This document shows, one piece after another, positions 23,427 to 31,061 of a stretch of 38,506 nucleotides of DNA. Every line of letters starts with the position of its first letter. Position 1 is the stretch's first letter. Both the position numbers and the translations under genes were made by a program. Source of the DNA: Deltaproteobacteria bacterium (GTDB taxonomy: Bacteria > Desulfobacterota > Desulfobaccia > Desulfobaccales > 0-14-0-80-60-11); the NCBI GenBank assembly GCA_016874975.1, contig VGSQ01000019.1, forward strand, positions 1-38,506. Direction: 5' to 3'. Below the pieces are notes generated by a model. That model made no database searches. It worked only from the letters and a program-made list of their open reading frames with translations, and was not told the DNA's origin.

Positions 23427-23847
23427 CTCCTGGGAATGTAGGTTTCAGGTGTCAGGTGCCAGGTGTCAGAGCTGGAATTATTGCTTGTCCATGGCAGCGC
23501 AGGCTGGGACCCTGGCCATTTCGGGTTTTTATTGCAACGGCTGTACCAGGAAAGGCGCAGGAGTGCGGCCGGGTGGCCGCGGCGTCGGGGAAAACCGCCG
23601 CCCTGCTGCGCTTCCCATCATATTTTTTCCGGGTGGAATTTGGGTTGAGGGCGGGTTGGCCGGTCCGGTCAAGCGGAAGCGGCGGGAAAATTTTGCCTGC
23701 AGGAATCCTAACCCGCGCCGCCGGAGCGCCAGGGTTACGGTGCGCAGTGCGCACCCTACGGGGCGGCGGATTATTTACTTGCATCGGCCTTTAACTTTTT
23801 CGAAAATTTCAATCTAACCCAAAAAACAGGTGCAAGGACCTCGCTTC
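23427..23847. other. 421-base intergenic region with repeats
   Basis: It holds the heptamer repeat (23442-23469) and a perfect 7-bp hairpin GGTGCGC-AGT-GCGCACC (23739-23755) followed by CTACG, a relative of the GTAGGGTGCG element at 25987. I see no gene. The last 50 bases are AT-rich and could hold the promoter of the small transporter. Confidence 0.5.
23442..23469 (+). repeat. Heptamer tandem repeat, second locus
   Basis: Four 7-base units: GTTTCAG, GTGTCAG, GTGCCAG, GTGTCAG. It is the same unit as at 17297-17338, and it begins 22 bases upstream of the RlpA start. Confidence 0.8.
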
Positions 23848-24222
23848 ATGCTCAATTATGCGGTGCTGGGGTTGATTCTGCTGGACGTGACCCTCAATGT
23901 GGCCGGCCAGCTTTCCCTGAAACACGGCATGTCCCGGGTGGGGCATTTTGCCATTTCCCTCCCCAACCTGCCTGCGGTCTTCCTCCAGGCGGCCGTTAAC
24001 CCCTTCGTCCTGTTGGGACTGTTGTGTTACGGCATGGGGTTCATGGTCTGGCTCATCGTCCTGGCCAAGGCCGAGGTGAGCTACGCCTACCCCATGATCT
24101 CGCTGGGCTACGTCTTCACCGCCCTGCTGGCCTGGCAGCTCTTCGGCGAGGCGGTGACCCTGACCCGCATGTCGGGCATCCTTCTCACCTGCCTGGGCGT
24201 CTTTATCATCGCGCAGAGTTGA
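23848..24222 (+). CDS. Small four-helix DMT/EamA-type transporter
   Basis: A 124-residue membrane protein with four predicted helices (about 5-20, 45-70, 75-95, 100-122) and the motifs LKHGMSRVG, AYPMISLGYVF and GVFIIAQS. This is the size and pattern of SMR/ArnE-like half transporters of the drug/metabolite superfamily, which act as dimers. The start at 23848 is preferred over GTG at 23830 because AAGGA lies 9 bases upstream. Substrate unknown. Confidence 0.8.
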   Translation: MLNYAVLGLILLDVTLNVAGQLSLKHGMSRVGHFAISLPNLPAVFLQAAVNPFVLLGLLCYGMGFMVWLIVLAKAEVSYAYPMISLGYVFTALLAWQLFGEAVTLTRMSGILLTCLGVFIIAQS

Positions 24223-24294
24223 GGCTCATTTCCGCAAGGCGCGGCCATCCGGCCGAACCGGCGGGGTCCGACGCGGGAGCTTCGGGGGCAAGGG

Positions 24295-24320
24295 CGTTCC
24301 CAAGCAGGAGCTTGGGAACG
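24295..24320. repeat. GTTCCCAAGC hairpin repeat, copy 1
   Basis: CGTTCCCAAGC (24295-24305) and GCTTGGGAACG (24310-24320) form a perfect 11-bp stem with a 4-base loop. A near-identical element lies in reverse orientation at 25921-25945. Confidence 0.75.
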
Positions 24321-24337
24321 AGAAAAAAGCTTCCCTA

Positions 24338-24401
24338 TAAGGGGTTCCACTCTGGTTAAGGGGTTCCACCTGGTTCCCACGTTAAACTTGGGAACCAGGT
24401 G
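24338..24401. repeat. Direct repeat plus 13-bp hairpin
   Basis: TAAGGGGTTCCAC is duplicated at 24338-24350 and 24357-24369. The second copy runs into a perfect hairpin, CACCTGGTTCCCA (24367-24379) with TGGGAACCAGGTG (24389-24401). It lies downstream of the small transporter and downstream of the deaminase, so it could also end transcription. Confidence 0.7.
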
Positions 24402-24498
24402 GTGGCGCAGGGGTCGGGGGAGAGGGCAGAGGCCCACCGGCTCCCGGCCCCCTCCCCCGCAACTCTCTTCTCTGCTCCTCTCTTCCCTTCCCCTGCTC

Positions 24499-25842
24499 TT
24501 ATGGCGGCCCCCAGCAGCCTCCGAAGTTTTTAATGACCCGGGCCAGTTCCCGGGCCTTGGCCAGGGTTTCGTCCAGGTCAAAGGCCAGGAGCTGGCGGTC
24601 CCGGACCAGAATCCGGCCGTGCACCACCACCGTCTGCACGTCGGCCCCGGAGGCGGCGTACACCAGGTGGGAGAAGGGGTCGTAGAGGGGGGTGAGGTGG
24701 GGCCGGTTCAGGTCCAGGACGATGAGGTCGGCCAGATAACCGGGGGCCAGGGCGCCCACCCGGCCTTCCAGGCCCAGCACCCGGGCCCCGTGGCGGGTGG
24801 CCAGGTCCAGGGCCTGGGGGGCGGGCAGGCTCTCGGGATCCAGTCGCCGCACCTTCTGCAGTTTGGCCGCGGTGTCCATCTCCTGGAAGAGGTCCAGGTT
24901 GTTATTGGAGGCGCAACTGTCGGTGCCCAGGCCCACGGGCACCCCCCGGGCCAGCAGCTCCGTCACCGGGGCCATGCCCGAGGCCAGTTTCATATTGGAC
25001 TCGGGGCAGTGGGCCACCCCCACGCCGCCTTCTGCCAGCAGGTCCATGTCCGCTTCGGTGAGGACCACGGCGTGGTCCGCCAGCAGGCGGTCGCACAAGA
25101 GACCCAGGTGATGCAGGTGGCCCACGGGGGTGGCCCCATGTTTGGCCAGACAATCCGCCACTTCGGTGTGGGTTTCGGCCAGGTGGATGACCAGCCGCAC
25201 CCCGCGGCGGGCGGCCAGGTCGCCGCAGCGGACCAGGAGTTCCGGGGAGCAGGTGTAGATGGCGTGGGGTTTGACGGCCACGCTGAGGCGGGGATGGTCC
25301 CGCCACTGCTCAATGAGCTCCTCGGTCAAGCGGAGCCCCGCCTCCACCGGTCCGTAGCTGGGGGACGGGAAGTCGTAGAGCACTTCCCCCACCACCGCCC
25401 GGACGCCCGTGTCCGCCACCGCCTGGGCCACCGCGCCGGCGAAGAGGTACATGTCGGCAAAGGTGGTGGTGCCGGAGAGCAGCATTTCCGCCACCCCCAG
25501 CCTGGTGCCCCAGTAGACCATGTCCCGGTTGAGATGGCGCTCCGCCGGAAAGAGGTATTTCTGGAGCCATTCCTCCAGGGGCAGGTCGTCGGCCAGGCCC
25601 CGGAACAGGGACATGGCCGCGTGGGTGTGGGCATTGATGAGCCCCGGCATGACCAGTCCCGAGGGGTAGGCCAATACCTCTGCCCCCCGGTAGCGCGCCT
25701 CCACCTCCGCCTGGGGCCCCACCGTGACGATGCGCTCACCGGCCACGGCCACCGCGCCCGGAGCATAAACCTCACGCCCCTCCCCCTGGGTCACCACCCA
25801 GGCGCCGGTCACCAGCAGCGACACCGACTCCCGGTCCGCCAT
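24499..25842 (-). CDS. mtaD: Amidohydrolase, 5-methylthioadenosine/S-adenosylhomocysteine deaminase type
   Basis: A 447-residue metal-dependent hydrolase of the TrzN/MtaD group, expected to deaminate S-adenosylhomocysteine or methylthioadenosine to the inosine derivatives. Metal ligands are visible as H72 and H74 (GLINAHTH), H193 (KPHAIY), H220 (LVIHLAETH) and D308 (GLGTDSCASN). The start at 25842 follows AGGAGG by five bases; the frame stays open a further 46 codons upstream through repeat-like DNA, which is unlikely to be coding. The gene stands alone, flanked by inverted copies of a hairpin repeat. Confidence 0.9.
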   Translation of the reverse strand: MADRESVSLLVTGAWVVTQGEGREVYAPGAVAVAGERIVTVGPQAEVEARYRGAEVLAYPSGLVMPGLINAHTHAAMSLFRGLADDLPLEEWLQKYLFPAERHLNRDMVYWGTRLGVAEMLLSGTTTFADMYLFAGAVAQAVADTGVRAVVGEVLYDFPSPSYGPVEAGLRLTEELIEQWRDHPRLSVAVKPHAIYTCSPELLVRCGDLAARRGVRLVIHLAETHTEVADCLAKHGATPVGHLHHLGLLCDRLLADHAVVLTEADMDLLAEGGVGVAHCPESNMKLASGMAPVTELLARGVPVGLGTDSCASNNNLDLFQEMDTAAKLQKVRRLDPESLPAPQALDLATRHGARVLGLEGRVGALAPGYLADLIVLDLNRPHLTPLYDPFSHLVYAASGADVQTVVVHGRILVRDRQLLAFDLDETLAKARELARVIKNFGGCWGPP

Positions 25843-25920
25843 GCGCTCCTCCTGTCGAAGTTGTTCAGATAGGTTTTGAGGGGGAGGGGGCCAGGGGTAA
25901 AGAGCCCGCCACCCACGCCG

Positions 25921-25945
25921 GCTCCCAAGTTCCTGCTTGGGAACC
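25921..25945. repeat. GTTCCCAAGC hairpin repeat, copy 2 (inverted)
   Basis: On the minus strand this reads GGTTCCCAAGCAGGAACTTG and on, two mismatches from 24296-24319. With copy 1 it brackets the deaminase gene in inverted orientation. Confidence 0.7.
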
Positions 25946-25986
25946 AACCATGCATGTTCCAGGGGCACACTCAAAACCATAAAAAT

Positions 25987-26051
25987 GTAGGGTGCGTCTC
26001 ACGCACCATCTGTGGCCCCTAAGACGATGTGGCGCGTAAGACGCGCCCTAC
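25987..26051. repeat. 65-base inverted-repeat (BIME/MITE-like) element
   Basis: The left arm starts GTAGGGTGCGTCTCACGC (22 bases) and the right arm is its reverse complement with three mismatches, ending GACGCGCCCTAC. A 21-base centre separates them. Related single palindromes occur at 17371 and 23739. Confidence 0.8.
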
Positions 26052-26108
26052 GAGAGACATTTTCAGAGTAGAGTAAATCGGAGCCGCAGGAGCCACCGCT
26101 CCCCCCCC

Positions 26109-27035
26109 TTACACCCTTCCCTGCCGCACCGCCTCCAGGAAGCGGGCGGCGCTGCCTTTGGGGAGGAGGAAGTGATAGTTCCCCGGCGGCAGGGTCAGGG
26201 TTTTGATCCAGGGGTTGAGACTCTTCAGATGCTTGATATAGGTGCCCGCGGCTTCAGCCAGGCGGCGCACCGAGGTGTCCTGGGTGAGGATAATATTGGC
26301 CTCGTCGACGGCCAGGGGCTGGTACAGGTCGTCGTAAGGAATATCATAGCCATAGGCCTCCGGGGCCTCCAGCACGGCCTTGGCCGCCAGGATGCGGGGG
26401 ACGTAGCGCTCCGTCTCTTCGGGGAGGCTCAGGTAGTAATAGTCCCGGACTCCCTGGTCGTTTATGGCCCGCTGCACCCGGCCTTCGCCGCAGTTGTAGG
26501 CGGCCAGGGCCAGGGACCAGGTTCCGAAGGTGCGGTGCAGCGTGGCCAGATACCGCAGGGCCGCAGTGGTGGCGGCGTCCAGGTCCAGGCGGTCGTCCAC
26601 CTGCTCCCCCACCCGCAACTGGAAGCGCTGGGCCGTGGGCGGCATGAACTGCCAGGGTCCCAGGGCGCCGGCGGGGGAGCGGGCCTTGGGGCGCAGGTCG
26701 CTCTCCACCAGCACCACGTATTTGAGGTCCAGGGGCAGGCCCTGGGCCCGGATCTTCCTGGCGATGTCCGGGAAATGGCGGTTGGCCCGCTTGAGCCACA
26801 TGAGGGTCTGGGCCCGGTTCCAGACGACAATGGTGAATTCCCGGTCCAGGGCCTCCCGCACTTCCGGCTCCTGGAAGGGCACCGCCTCGCCGCAGAGGGT
26901 GAGCCCCTCGGGCAGACGGAAATAAGGCAGACGCAGCCCCGGCGGGAGAGGCTCCGGGGGCCGGAGGGGCCGGGCCTCGGGCCCCACGGGCCAGAGCCAC
27001 AGGCCGGCCAGCAATACCATGAGCAGGATCAGCAT
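26109..27035 (-). CDS. Lytic transglycosylase (SLT family, MltD-like catalytic domain)
   Basis: A 308-residue protein with an N-terminal membrane anchor or signal (MLILLMVLLAGLWLWPVG), a short Pro-rich linker and an SLT lysozyme-like domain. The catalytic Glu is E111 in YVVLVESDLRPKA, followed by GALGPWQFMPPTA and the ALAAYNCGEGRV motif. It lacks the C-terminal LysM repeats of full MltD. It cleaves murein glycan strands in the envelope. The ATG at 27035 has GGGGTG upstream; in-frame GTG and TTG codons up to 27065 are alternatives. Confidence 0.9.
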   Translation of the reverse strand: MLILLMVLLAGLWLWPVGPEARPLRPPEPLPPGLRLPYFRLPEGLTLCGEAVPFQEPEVREALDREFTIVVWNRAQTLMWLKRANRHFPDIARKIRAQGLPLDLKYVVLVESDLRPKARSPAGALGPWQFMPPTAQRFQLRVGEQVDDRLDLDAATTAALRYLATLHRTFGTWSLALAAYNCGEGRVQRAINDQGVRDYYYLSLPEETERYVPRILAAKAVLEAPEAYGYDIPYDDLYQPLAVDEANIILTQDTSVRRLAEAAGTYIKHLKSLNPWIKTLTLPPGNYHFLLPKGSAARFLEAVRQGRV

Positions 27036-27210
27036 AGCGGTCACCCCGAGGGTGGGGGTTGGCAAAGAACTGCCCTTGATGCATACCTTAGCCGCCCCGG
27101 TCTGTCAACCGGGGGCTTCAGCCGCCGTCGGTGTGCACGGTGCGCCCCGGCGGAGCCGCGGCGTCCTGCCCGGGTCCGCGCATGAAGGGGCAGGGTGCGG
27201 GCGCCGGGGA

Positions 27211-27260
27211 ATTTAACAAAAATTTAACAGCCTCTTCCACATTCTTAATCCCGTCTTAAT
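27211..27260 (+). promoter_or_regulatory. 11-base-phased direct repeats upstream of the CBS/DASS genes
   Basis: ATTTAACA occurs at 27211-27218 and 27222-27229, and CTTAAT at 27244-27249 and 27255-27260. Starts are at 0, 11, 33 and 44, all multiples of 11. Tandem 11-base spacing is how PhoB/OmpR-family response regulators bind. The array lies 70-120 bases upstream of the CBS gene in an AT-rich patch. Confidence 0.45.
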
Positions 27261-27327
27261 TCCCTCCGTGCTTAAATGGAACCCAGGTTATGTGCCATGA
27301 TTCACAAAAACCACTTGGAGGCGGCCC

Positions 27328-27834
27328 ATGCCTGCTGAAAAAAAGGTGAAGGAACTCATGATTCCTCTGGAGGATTATCCTCATATCCCCTACTGGTTTA
27401 CCCTGCGCCAGGCCATGGCCATCGTCAGGGAGGCGTCCATCAGGTTTGAGGGCTCCTATGAGCCCCGGGCCGTGCTGGTCTTCGATGAAAAGTACCAGCT
27501 CATGGGGATTCTCACCCTCAGGGACATCATCAAGGGCCTGGAGCCCCGGTTTCTCCAGGAGACGGCCCTGGTGAAGGCGGACCCCAACCTCATGGTGCTC
27601 ATGGGGGACCTGTTCGGCCCCGGCCTGAAGGAGCAGTCCCAGAAGTCGGTGAGTGAGGTGATGAGTCCCATCAGGGTGACGGTGGACGCGGAAGCTCCCA
27701 TCGCCAAGGCCCTGTTTCTCATGATTAAAGAGAACGTGGGCATCATGCCGGTGACGGCCCGGAACAAGGTGGCGGGCATGGTCCGCCTGAGCGACCTCTT
27801 CAGCGAAATTTCCAAGCTCGTGCTGGGTGAATAA
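27328..27834 (+). CDS. CBS-domain pair protein (paralogue 1)
   Basis: A 168-residue soluble protein made of two CBS domains: VKELMIPLEDYPHIPYWFTL...AVLVFDEKYQLMGILTLRDI (about 7-72) and VSEVMSPIRVTVDAEAPIAK...GIMPVTARNKVAGMVRLSDL (about 109-160). CBS pairs bind adenine nucleotides and sense energy charge or ionic strength, often controlling a transporter. GGAGG lies 8 bases upstream. It sits 33 bases ahead of the DASS symporter, so control of that carrier is likely. A close paralogue lies at 37979-38503. Confidence 0.9.
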   Translation: MPAEKKVKELMIPLEDYPHIPYWFTLRQAMAIVREASIRFEGSYEPRAVLVFDEKYQLMGILTLRDIIKGLEPRFLQETALVKADPNLMVLMGDLFGPGLKEQSQKSVSEVMSPIRVTVDAEAPIAKALFLMIKENVGIMPVTARNKVAGMVRLSDLFSEISKLVLGE

Positions 27835-27867
27835 GACGATCCGCAAGTTCCTGGAGGATATCAACCC

Positions 27868-29439
27868 ATGGCTGAAGAAACCAAGAAAATGCCGGTGGGC
27901 GCGGGCCTGCCGGAGATGCCCGAAGAAATTGTCCTGGCGCCGCCCAAAAAGGTCATCAACTGGAAGCGCATCATCTTCATTCTTCTGGGTCTGGGGATTT
28001 TCCTGGGCTTTTACGCGGTGCAGACCCTGCCCGATGCGGTGGACCCCAACGGCAAGATCTTCAAGCTTTCCTGGGAGGGGAAGATGGCCCTGGGCCTCTT
28101 CCTCATGGCCGGCATCTGGTGGGTGTTCGAGGTCATGCCCATCGGCGCCACCGCCATCGCCATCGGCCTCTTTCAGGTGCTCTTTTACATCCGCCCGGCG
28201 GACCAGGCCCTCAAAGACTTCCTGGACCCCTCGGTCTGGTTCATTTTCGGCTCCGTGGTCATCGGCCTGGCCTTCAGCGCCAGCGGCCTCACCAAGCGCA
28301 TGGCCTACAAGATGCTGGGACTGGTGGGGGAAAAGACCAATCTGATCCTGTTGGGAACGTTTCTGGTGGTGGCCGCCATGACGCTGCTCATGGCCCACAC
28401 CGCGGTGGCCGCGGCCATCTTCCCCCTGCTGATGGCCATCCACGCCCTTTACAGCGAGTCGGACCAGCCCACCAAGTTCGGCAAGGGGCTCTTCATCGGC
28501 ATGGCCTGGGTGGCCGGCGCGGGCTCCATCATCACCTACCTGGGCGCGGCCCGGGGCGTGGCCGCGGCGGGGATGTTCCGGGAATTCACCAAGGGGATCA
28601 CCATCGGCGGGGTGGCTTATCCCCAGGGCTACGACGTGGGCTTTTTCGAGCTCACCTGGTACCTGCTGCCCGTGGGCCTGCTCATGACCTTCATCATCTG
28701 GTTCCTGATCACCATCCTGTTTAAGCCCGAACGGGACCGCATCCCCGGACTGCGGGAGAAGGCGGCCGCGCTGGGCAAAGAACTGGGTCCCATGAACAAC
28801 AAGGAAAAGTTCGTCATCACCACCATGGTGGGCATCATCACCCTGTTCATGCTCAAGTCCTTCGCCCCGGTGAAGGCCTTCCAGGACATGGACCGGGCCG
28901 GCATCATGCTCATCGGCACCATCGCCTTCTTCATGACCAAGACTCTGACGGTTGAGGACCTGGAGGCCATCCCCTGGAACATCATCCTGCTGTTCGGGGG
29001 CGCCATGTCCATCGGCTTCTGCCTCTGGAAGACGGGCGCGGCCCAGTGGCTGGCGGTGCACTGGCTCACCATGTTCCTCAAGGCCCCGCCCCTGGTGTTC
29101 ATCCTGGGCATCGCCTTCTTCGTCCTGATCATGACCAATTTCATCATGAACGTGGCCGCCATCGCCATCAGTCTGCCGGTGTCCCTGGTCATCGCCAACT
29201 ACCTGGGGGTGGCGGGCCATGTCATCCTCTTCGCCTCGCTGGTCACCGCGGGCATGCCGTTTAACCTGCTCATCGGCGCCGCGCCCAACGCCATCGCCTA
29301 CGAGTCCAAGCAGTTCACCACGGCCGACTTCTTCCTCTACGGCTGGATTCCCAGCCTGGTGCTGATGACGGTGCTGGCCGTGTTTGTCTGGTTCATCTGG
29401 CCCCTTATGGGGATGCCGGTGCTCCTGGCCAAGGGCTGA
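27868..29439 (+). CDS. DASS (SLC13) family Na+/anion symporter
   Basis: A 523-residue membrane protein with an N-terminal cytosolic tail, about 11-12 hydrophobic segments and DASS-family landmarks: WWVFEVMPIGATAIA, the repeat-1 re-entrant loop (LLMAHTAVAAAIFPLL), the repeat-2 loop (TNFIMNVAAIAISLPV) and AAPNAIAYES. The family carries sulfate, thiosulfate or dicarboxylates with Na+. In this sulfate reducer sulfate is the natural guess. The Ser-Asn-Thr motifs that bind Na+ and substrate in characterised members read AHT and MNV here, so specificity may differ. GGAGG precedes the start. It is paired with the CBS gene. Confidence 0.88.
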   Translation: MAEETKKMPVGAGLPEMPEEIVLAPPKKVINWKRIIFILLGLGIFLGFYAVQTLPDAVDPNGKIFKLSWEGKMALGLFLMAGIWWVFEVMPIGATAIAIGLFQVLFYIRPADQALKDFLDPSVWFIFGSVVIGLAFSASGLTKRMAYKMLGLVGEKTNLILLGTFLVVAAMTLLMAHTAVAAAIFPLLMAIHALYSESDQPTKFGKGLFIGMAWVAGAGSIITYLGAARGVAAAGMFREFTKGITIGGVAYPQGYDVGFFELTWYLLPVGLLMTFIIWFLITILFKPERDRIPGLREKAAALGKELGPMNNKEKFVITTMVGIITLFMLKSFAPVKAFQDMDRAGIMLIGTIAFFMTKTLTVEDLEAIPWNIILLFGGAMSIGFCLWKTGAAQWLAVHWLTMFLKAPPLVFILGIAFFVLIMTNFIMNVAAIAISLPVSLVIANYLGVAGHVILFASLVTAGMPFNLLIGAAPNAIAYESKQFTTADFFLYGWIPSLVLMTVLAVFVWFIWPLMGMPVLLAKG

Positions 29440-29489
29440 GCGGCTCTGCCGGGGGGGATGCGCCGCCCGAACCGGCTCCAAAATGGGCT

Positions 29490-29518
29490 TTGACAACCGC
29501 CGCAAGGGGTGTTATGCA
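29490..29518 (+). promoter_or_regulatory. Predicted promoter of the Mrp antiporter operon
   Basis: TTGACA (29490-29495), a 17-base spacer, then TATGCA (29513-29518), 45 bases upstream of the mrpE start. The -35 box and spacing are ideal; the -10 box is weak. Confidence 0.55.
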
Positions 29519-29562
29519 AAAACCTTAGAAAAGCAACATCTTATCCCTTTAAGCAGGAAGAC

Positions 29563-30114
29563 ATGAAAAAAGACGCCGCCGAACAGCCGCAGCTCGAGCT
29601 TCCCCTCGTCCAGGAGGAGAAGAGGAGCGGTTCCGCCTACGGAGCCACGTTTATCATGATGCTGGGGGTCTGGTGCCTGTTGTCCGGAAAGTTCGACGCC
29701 CTGCACCTGACGCTGGGCGTCCTGTCCAGCGCCCTGGTGTCCTATTTTTCCGCAGACCTTCTCTTTTCCGGACCCATCACCGGGAGAACCTTCCGGACGT
29801 TTTTCGGGTTTCTGGGGTATCTGCCATGGCTGCTGTATCAGATTTTGCGGGCGGCCCTGCATGTGATGTTTCTTACTTTTCACCCCCGCATGCTGGAACT
29901 GATCGACCCCCAGGTGATCCGGTTCCGGACCCGCTTGAAAAGCGACCTGGCCCAGGTGACCTTCGCCAATTCGATCACCCTGACGCCGGGGACGGTGACG
30001 ATTTACGTCGATTTTCACCGGGACTTCAGCGTCCACGCCATTGACCAGGTCAGCGCCGCAGGTCTGCCCGGGGAGATGGAACGGCGCATCGCCCGGGCCT
30101 TTGGGGAGGATTGA
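29563..30114 (+). CDS. mrpE: Mrp-type Na+/H+ antiporter subunit E
   Basis: A 183-residue membrane protein: a charged N-terminus, helices near 28-75 and 85-105, then a cytoplasmic alpha/beta tail with the family motif FANSITLTPGTVTIYVD. MrpE/MnhE is a structural subunit of multisubunit cation/H+ antiporters. The start at 29563 follows AGGAAG. It is the first gene of the cluster, and its stop lies two bases before the mrpF start. Confidence 0.92.
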   Translation: MKKDAAEQPQLELPLVQEEKRSGSAYGATFIMMLGVWCLLSGKFDALHLTLGVLSSALVSYFSADLLFSGPITGRTFRTFFGFLGYLPWLLYQILRAALHVMFLTFHPRMLELIDPQVIRFRTRLKSDLAQVTFANSITLTPGTVTIYVDFHRDFSVHAIDQVSAAGLPGEMERRIARAFGED

Positions 30115-30116
30115 CG

Positions 30117-30398
30117 GTGGACCATTTTTTCCTGGGTTGCGGTCTCTTTCTGGGCTTTCTGATGATGCTGTCGCTCTACCGGGGCATCGTCGGCCCTACG
30201 GTGCTGGATCGGATGATCGGGGTGAACGCCATCGGCACCAAGACCACGGTGCTGCTGATCCTGATCGGCCTGCTGTATCACCGGCTGGACATGTTCGTGG
30301 ACATCGCCCTGGCCTATGCCCTGTTGAATTTTATCGCCGTCCTGGCGGCCTCCCGGTATTTCCAGAAGCGCAAGGGGCTTTATGAAGAGCTTTTTTAA
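30117..30398 (+). CDS. mrpF: Mrp-type Na+/H+ antiporter subunit F
   Basis: A 93-residue protein with three helices and the MrpF signature YRGIVGPTVLDRMIGVNAIGT. The start is taken as GTG 30117, which has GGGAGGA 6-7 bases upstream; a TTG at 30111 lies too close to the ribosome site. It lies between E and G, as in canonical Mrp operons. Confidence 0.92.
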   Translation: MDHFFLGCGLFLGFLMMLSLYRGIVGPTVLDRMIGVNAIGTKTTVLLILIGLLYHRLDMFVDIALAYALLNFIAVLAASRYFQKRKGLYEELF

Positions 30399-30481
30399 CC
30401 GCGCCGGCGGCGCCCGGTCTGCAGCCGGGGTCCGAAAACCGCGCCGGCTGCGGGTGGCGGCGCACCCATAAAGGGGGAAAT

Positions 30482-30811
30482 ATGGTGATCGCTCTGCTGG
30501 TGATCGTCTGTGTGGTGGCGGGGCTGTTGTTTTTTGCCGGCGGGACGCTGGGCCTCCTGCGTTTCCCCGACTTTTACTCCCGGCTGCATCCGGCCGGCAA
30601 GCTGGACACCATGGGGGCTCTGATGGTCCTGCTCGGGTTGGGCCTGCATCAACTGTTTCCCCTGACCCTGGATTCCGTGCTGACCGGACTGAAGCTGATG
30701 TTGATCCTGGTCTTCATCTTTCTGGCCAGCCCGACGGCCACCCATGCCATCATGGACGCCGGGTTCCGGGCGGGCCTGGAGCCCTGGAAGAAGGGGGACC
30801 CCCGGAGGTGA
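30482..30811 (+). CDS. mrpG: Mrp-type Na+/H+ antiporter subunit G
   Basis: A 109-residue, three-helix membrane protein with the subunit signature GLLRFPDFYSRLHPAGKLDT. GGGGGA lies just before the ATG. The 83-base gap from mrpF is GC-rich and holds nothing recognisable. Confidence 0.93.
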   Translation: MVIALLVIVCVVAGLLFFAGGTLGLLRFPDFYSRLHPAGKLDTMGALMVLLGLGLHQLFPLTLDSVLTGLKLMLILVFIFLASPTATHAIMDAGFRAGLEPWKKGDPRR

Positions 30812-30815
30812 GCCG

Positions 30816-31061
30816 ATGATCTGGCAACTGGACCTGCTCATCCTGACCCTGGTGGTGCTCTGCGGGATCGGCGCGCTCATGATCCGGGACCTGCTGGGAG
30901 CGGCCATCCTGTTCGGGGCCTACAGTTTCATGATGTGCCTGCTCTGGGCGATCATGGGGGCGGTGGACGTGGCCTTCACCGAAGCCTCGGTGGGCGCCGG
31001 GGTCAGCACCGTATTTTTCATCGCCGCGGTGTACCATACCACCCGGAGGACGAAGGATTGA
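30816..31061 (+). CDS. DUF4040/MbhD-like antiporter subunit (MrpA C-terminal module)
   Basis: An 81-residue, three-helix protein ending AAVYHTTRRTKD, with IRDLLGAAILFGAYSF and DVAFTEASVGAGVSTVFF. This is the MbhD/DUF4040 segment that in long MrpA proteins is fused behind the NuoL-like domain. The start at 30816 has GGAGGTG upstream. Its stop overlaps the next start in TTGA. Confidence 0.9.
   Translation: MIWQLDLLILTLVVLCGIGALMIRDLLGAAILFGAYSFMMCLLWAIMGAVDVAFTEASVGAGVSTVFFIAAVYHTTRRTKD

Noticed and set aside
27256-29505. Long open frame antisense to the CBS and DASS genes
   Set aside because: It is His/Gly/Asp/Gln-rich noise opposite real genes, typical of antisense frames in high-GC DNA.
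30935-31057. Longer upstream start for the MbhE-MrpB gene
   Set aside because: The extra 41 codons lie inside the DUF4040 gene in another frame; the TTG at 31058 has a good ribosome site and the usual 4-base overlap.
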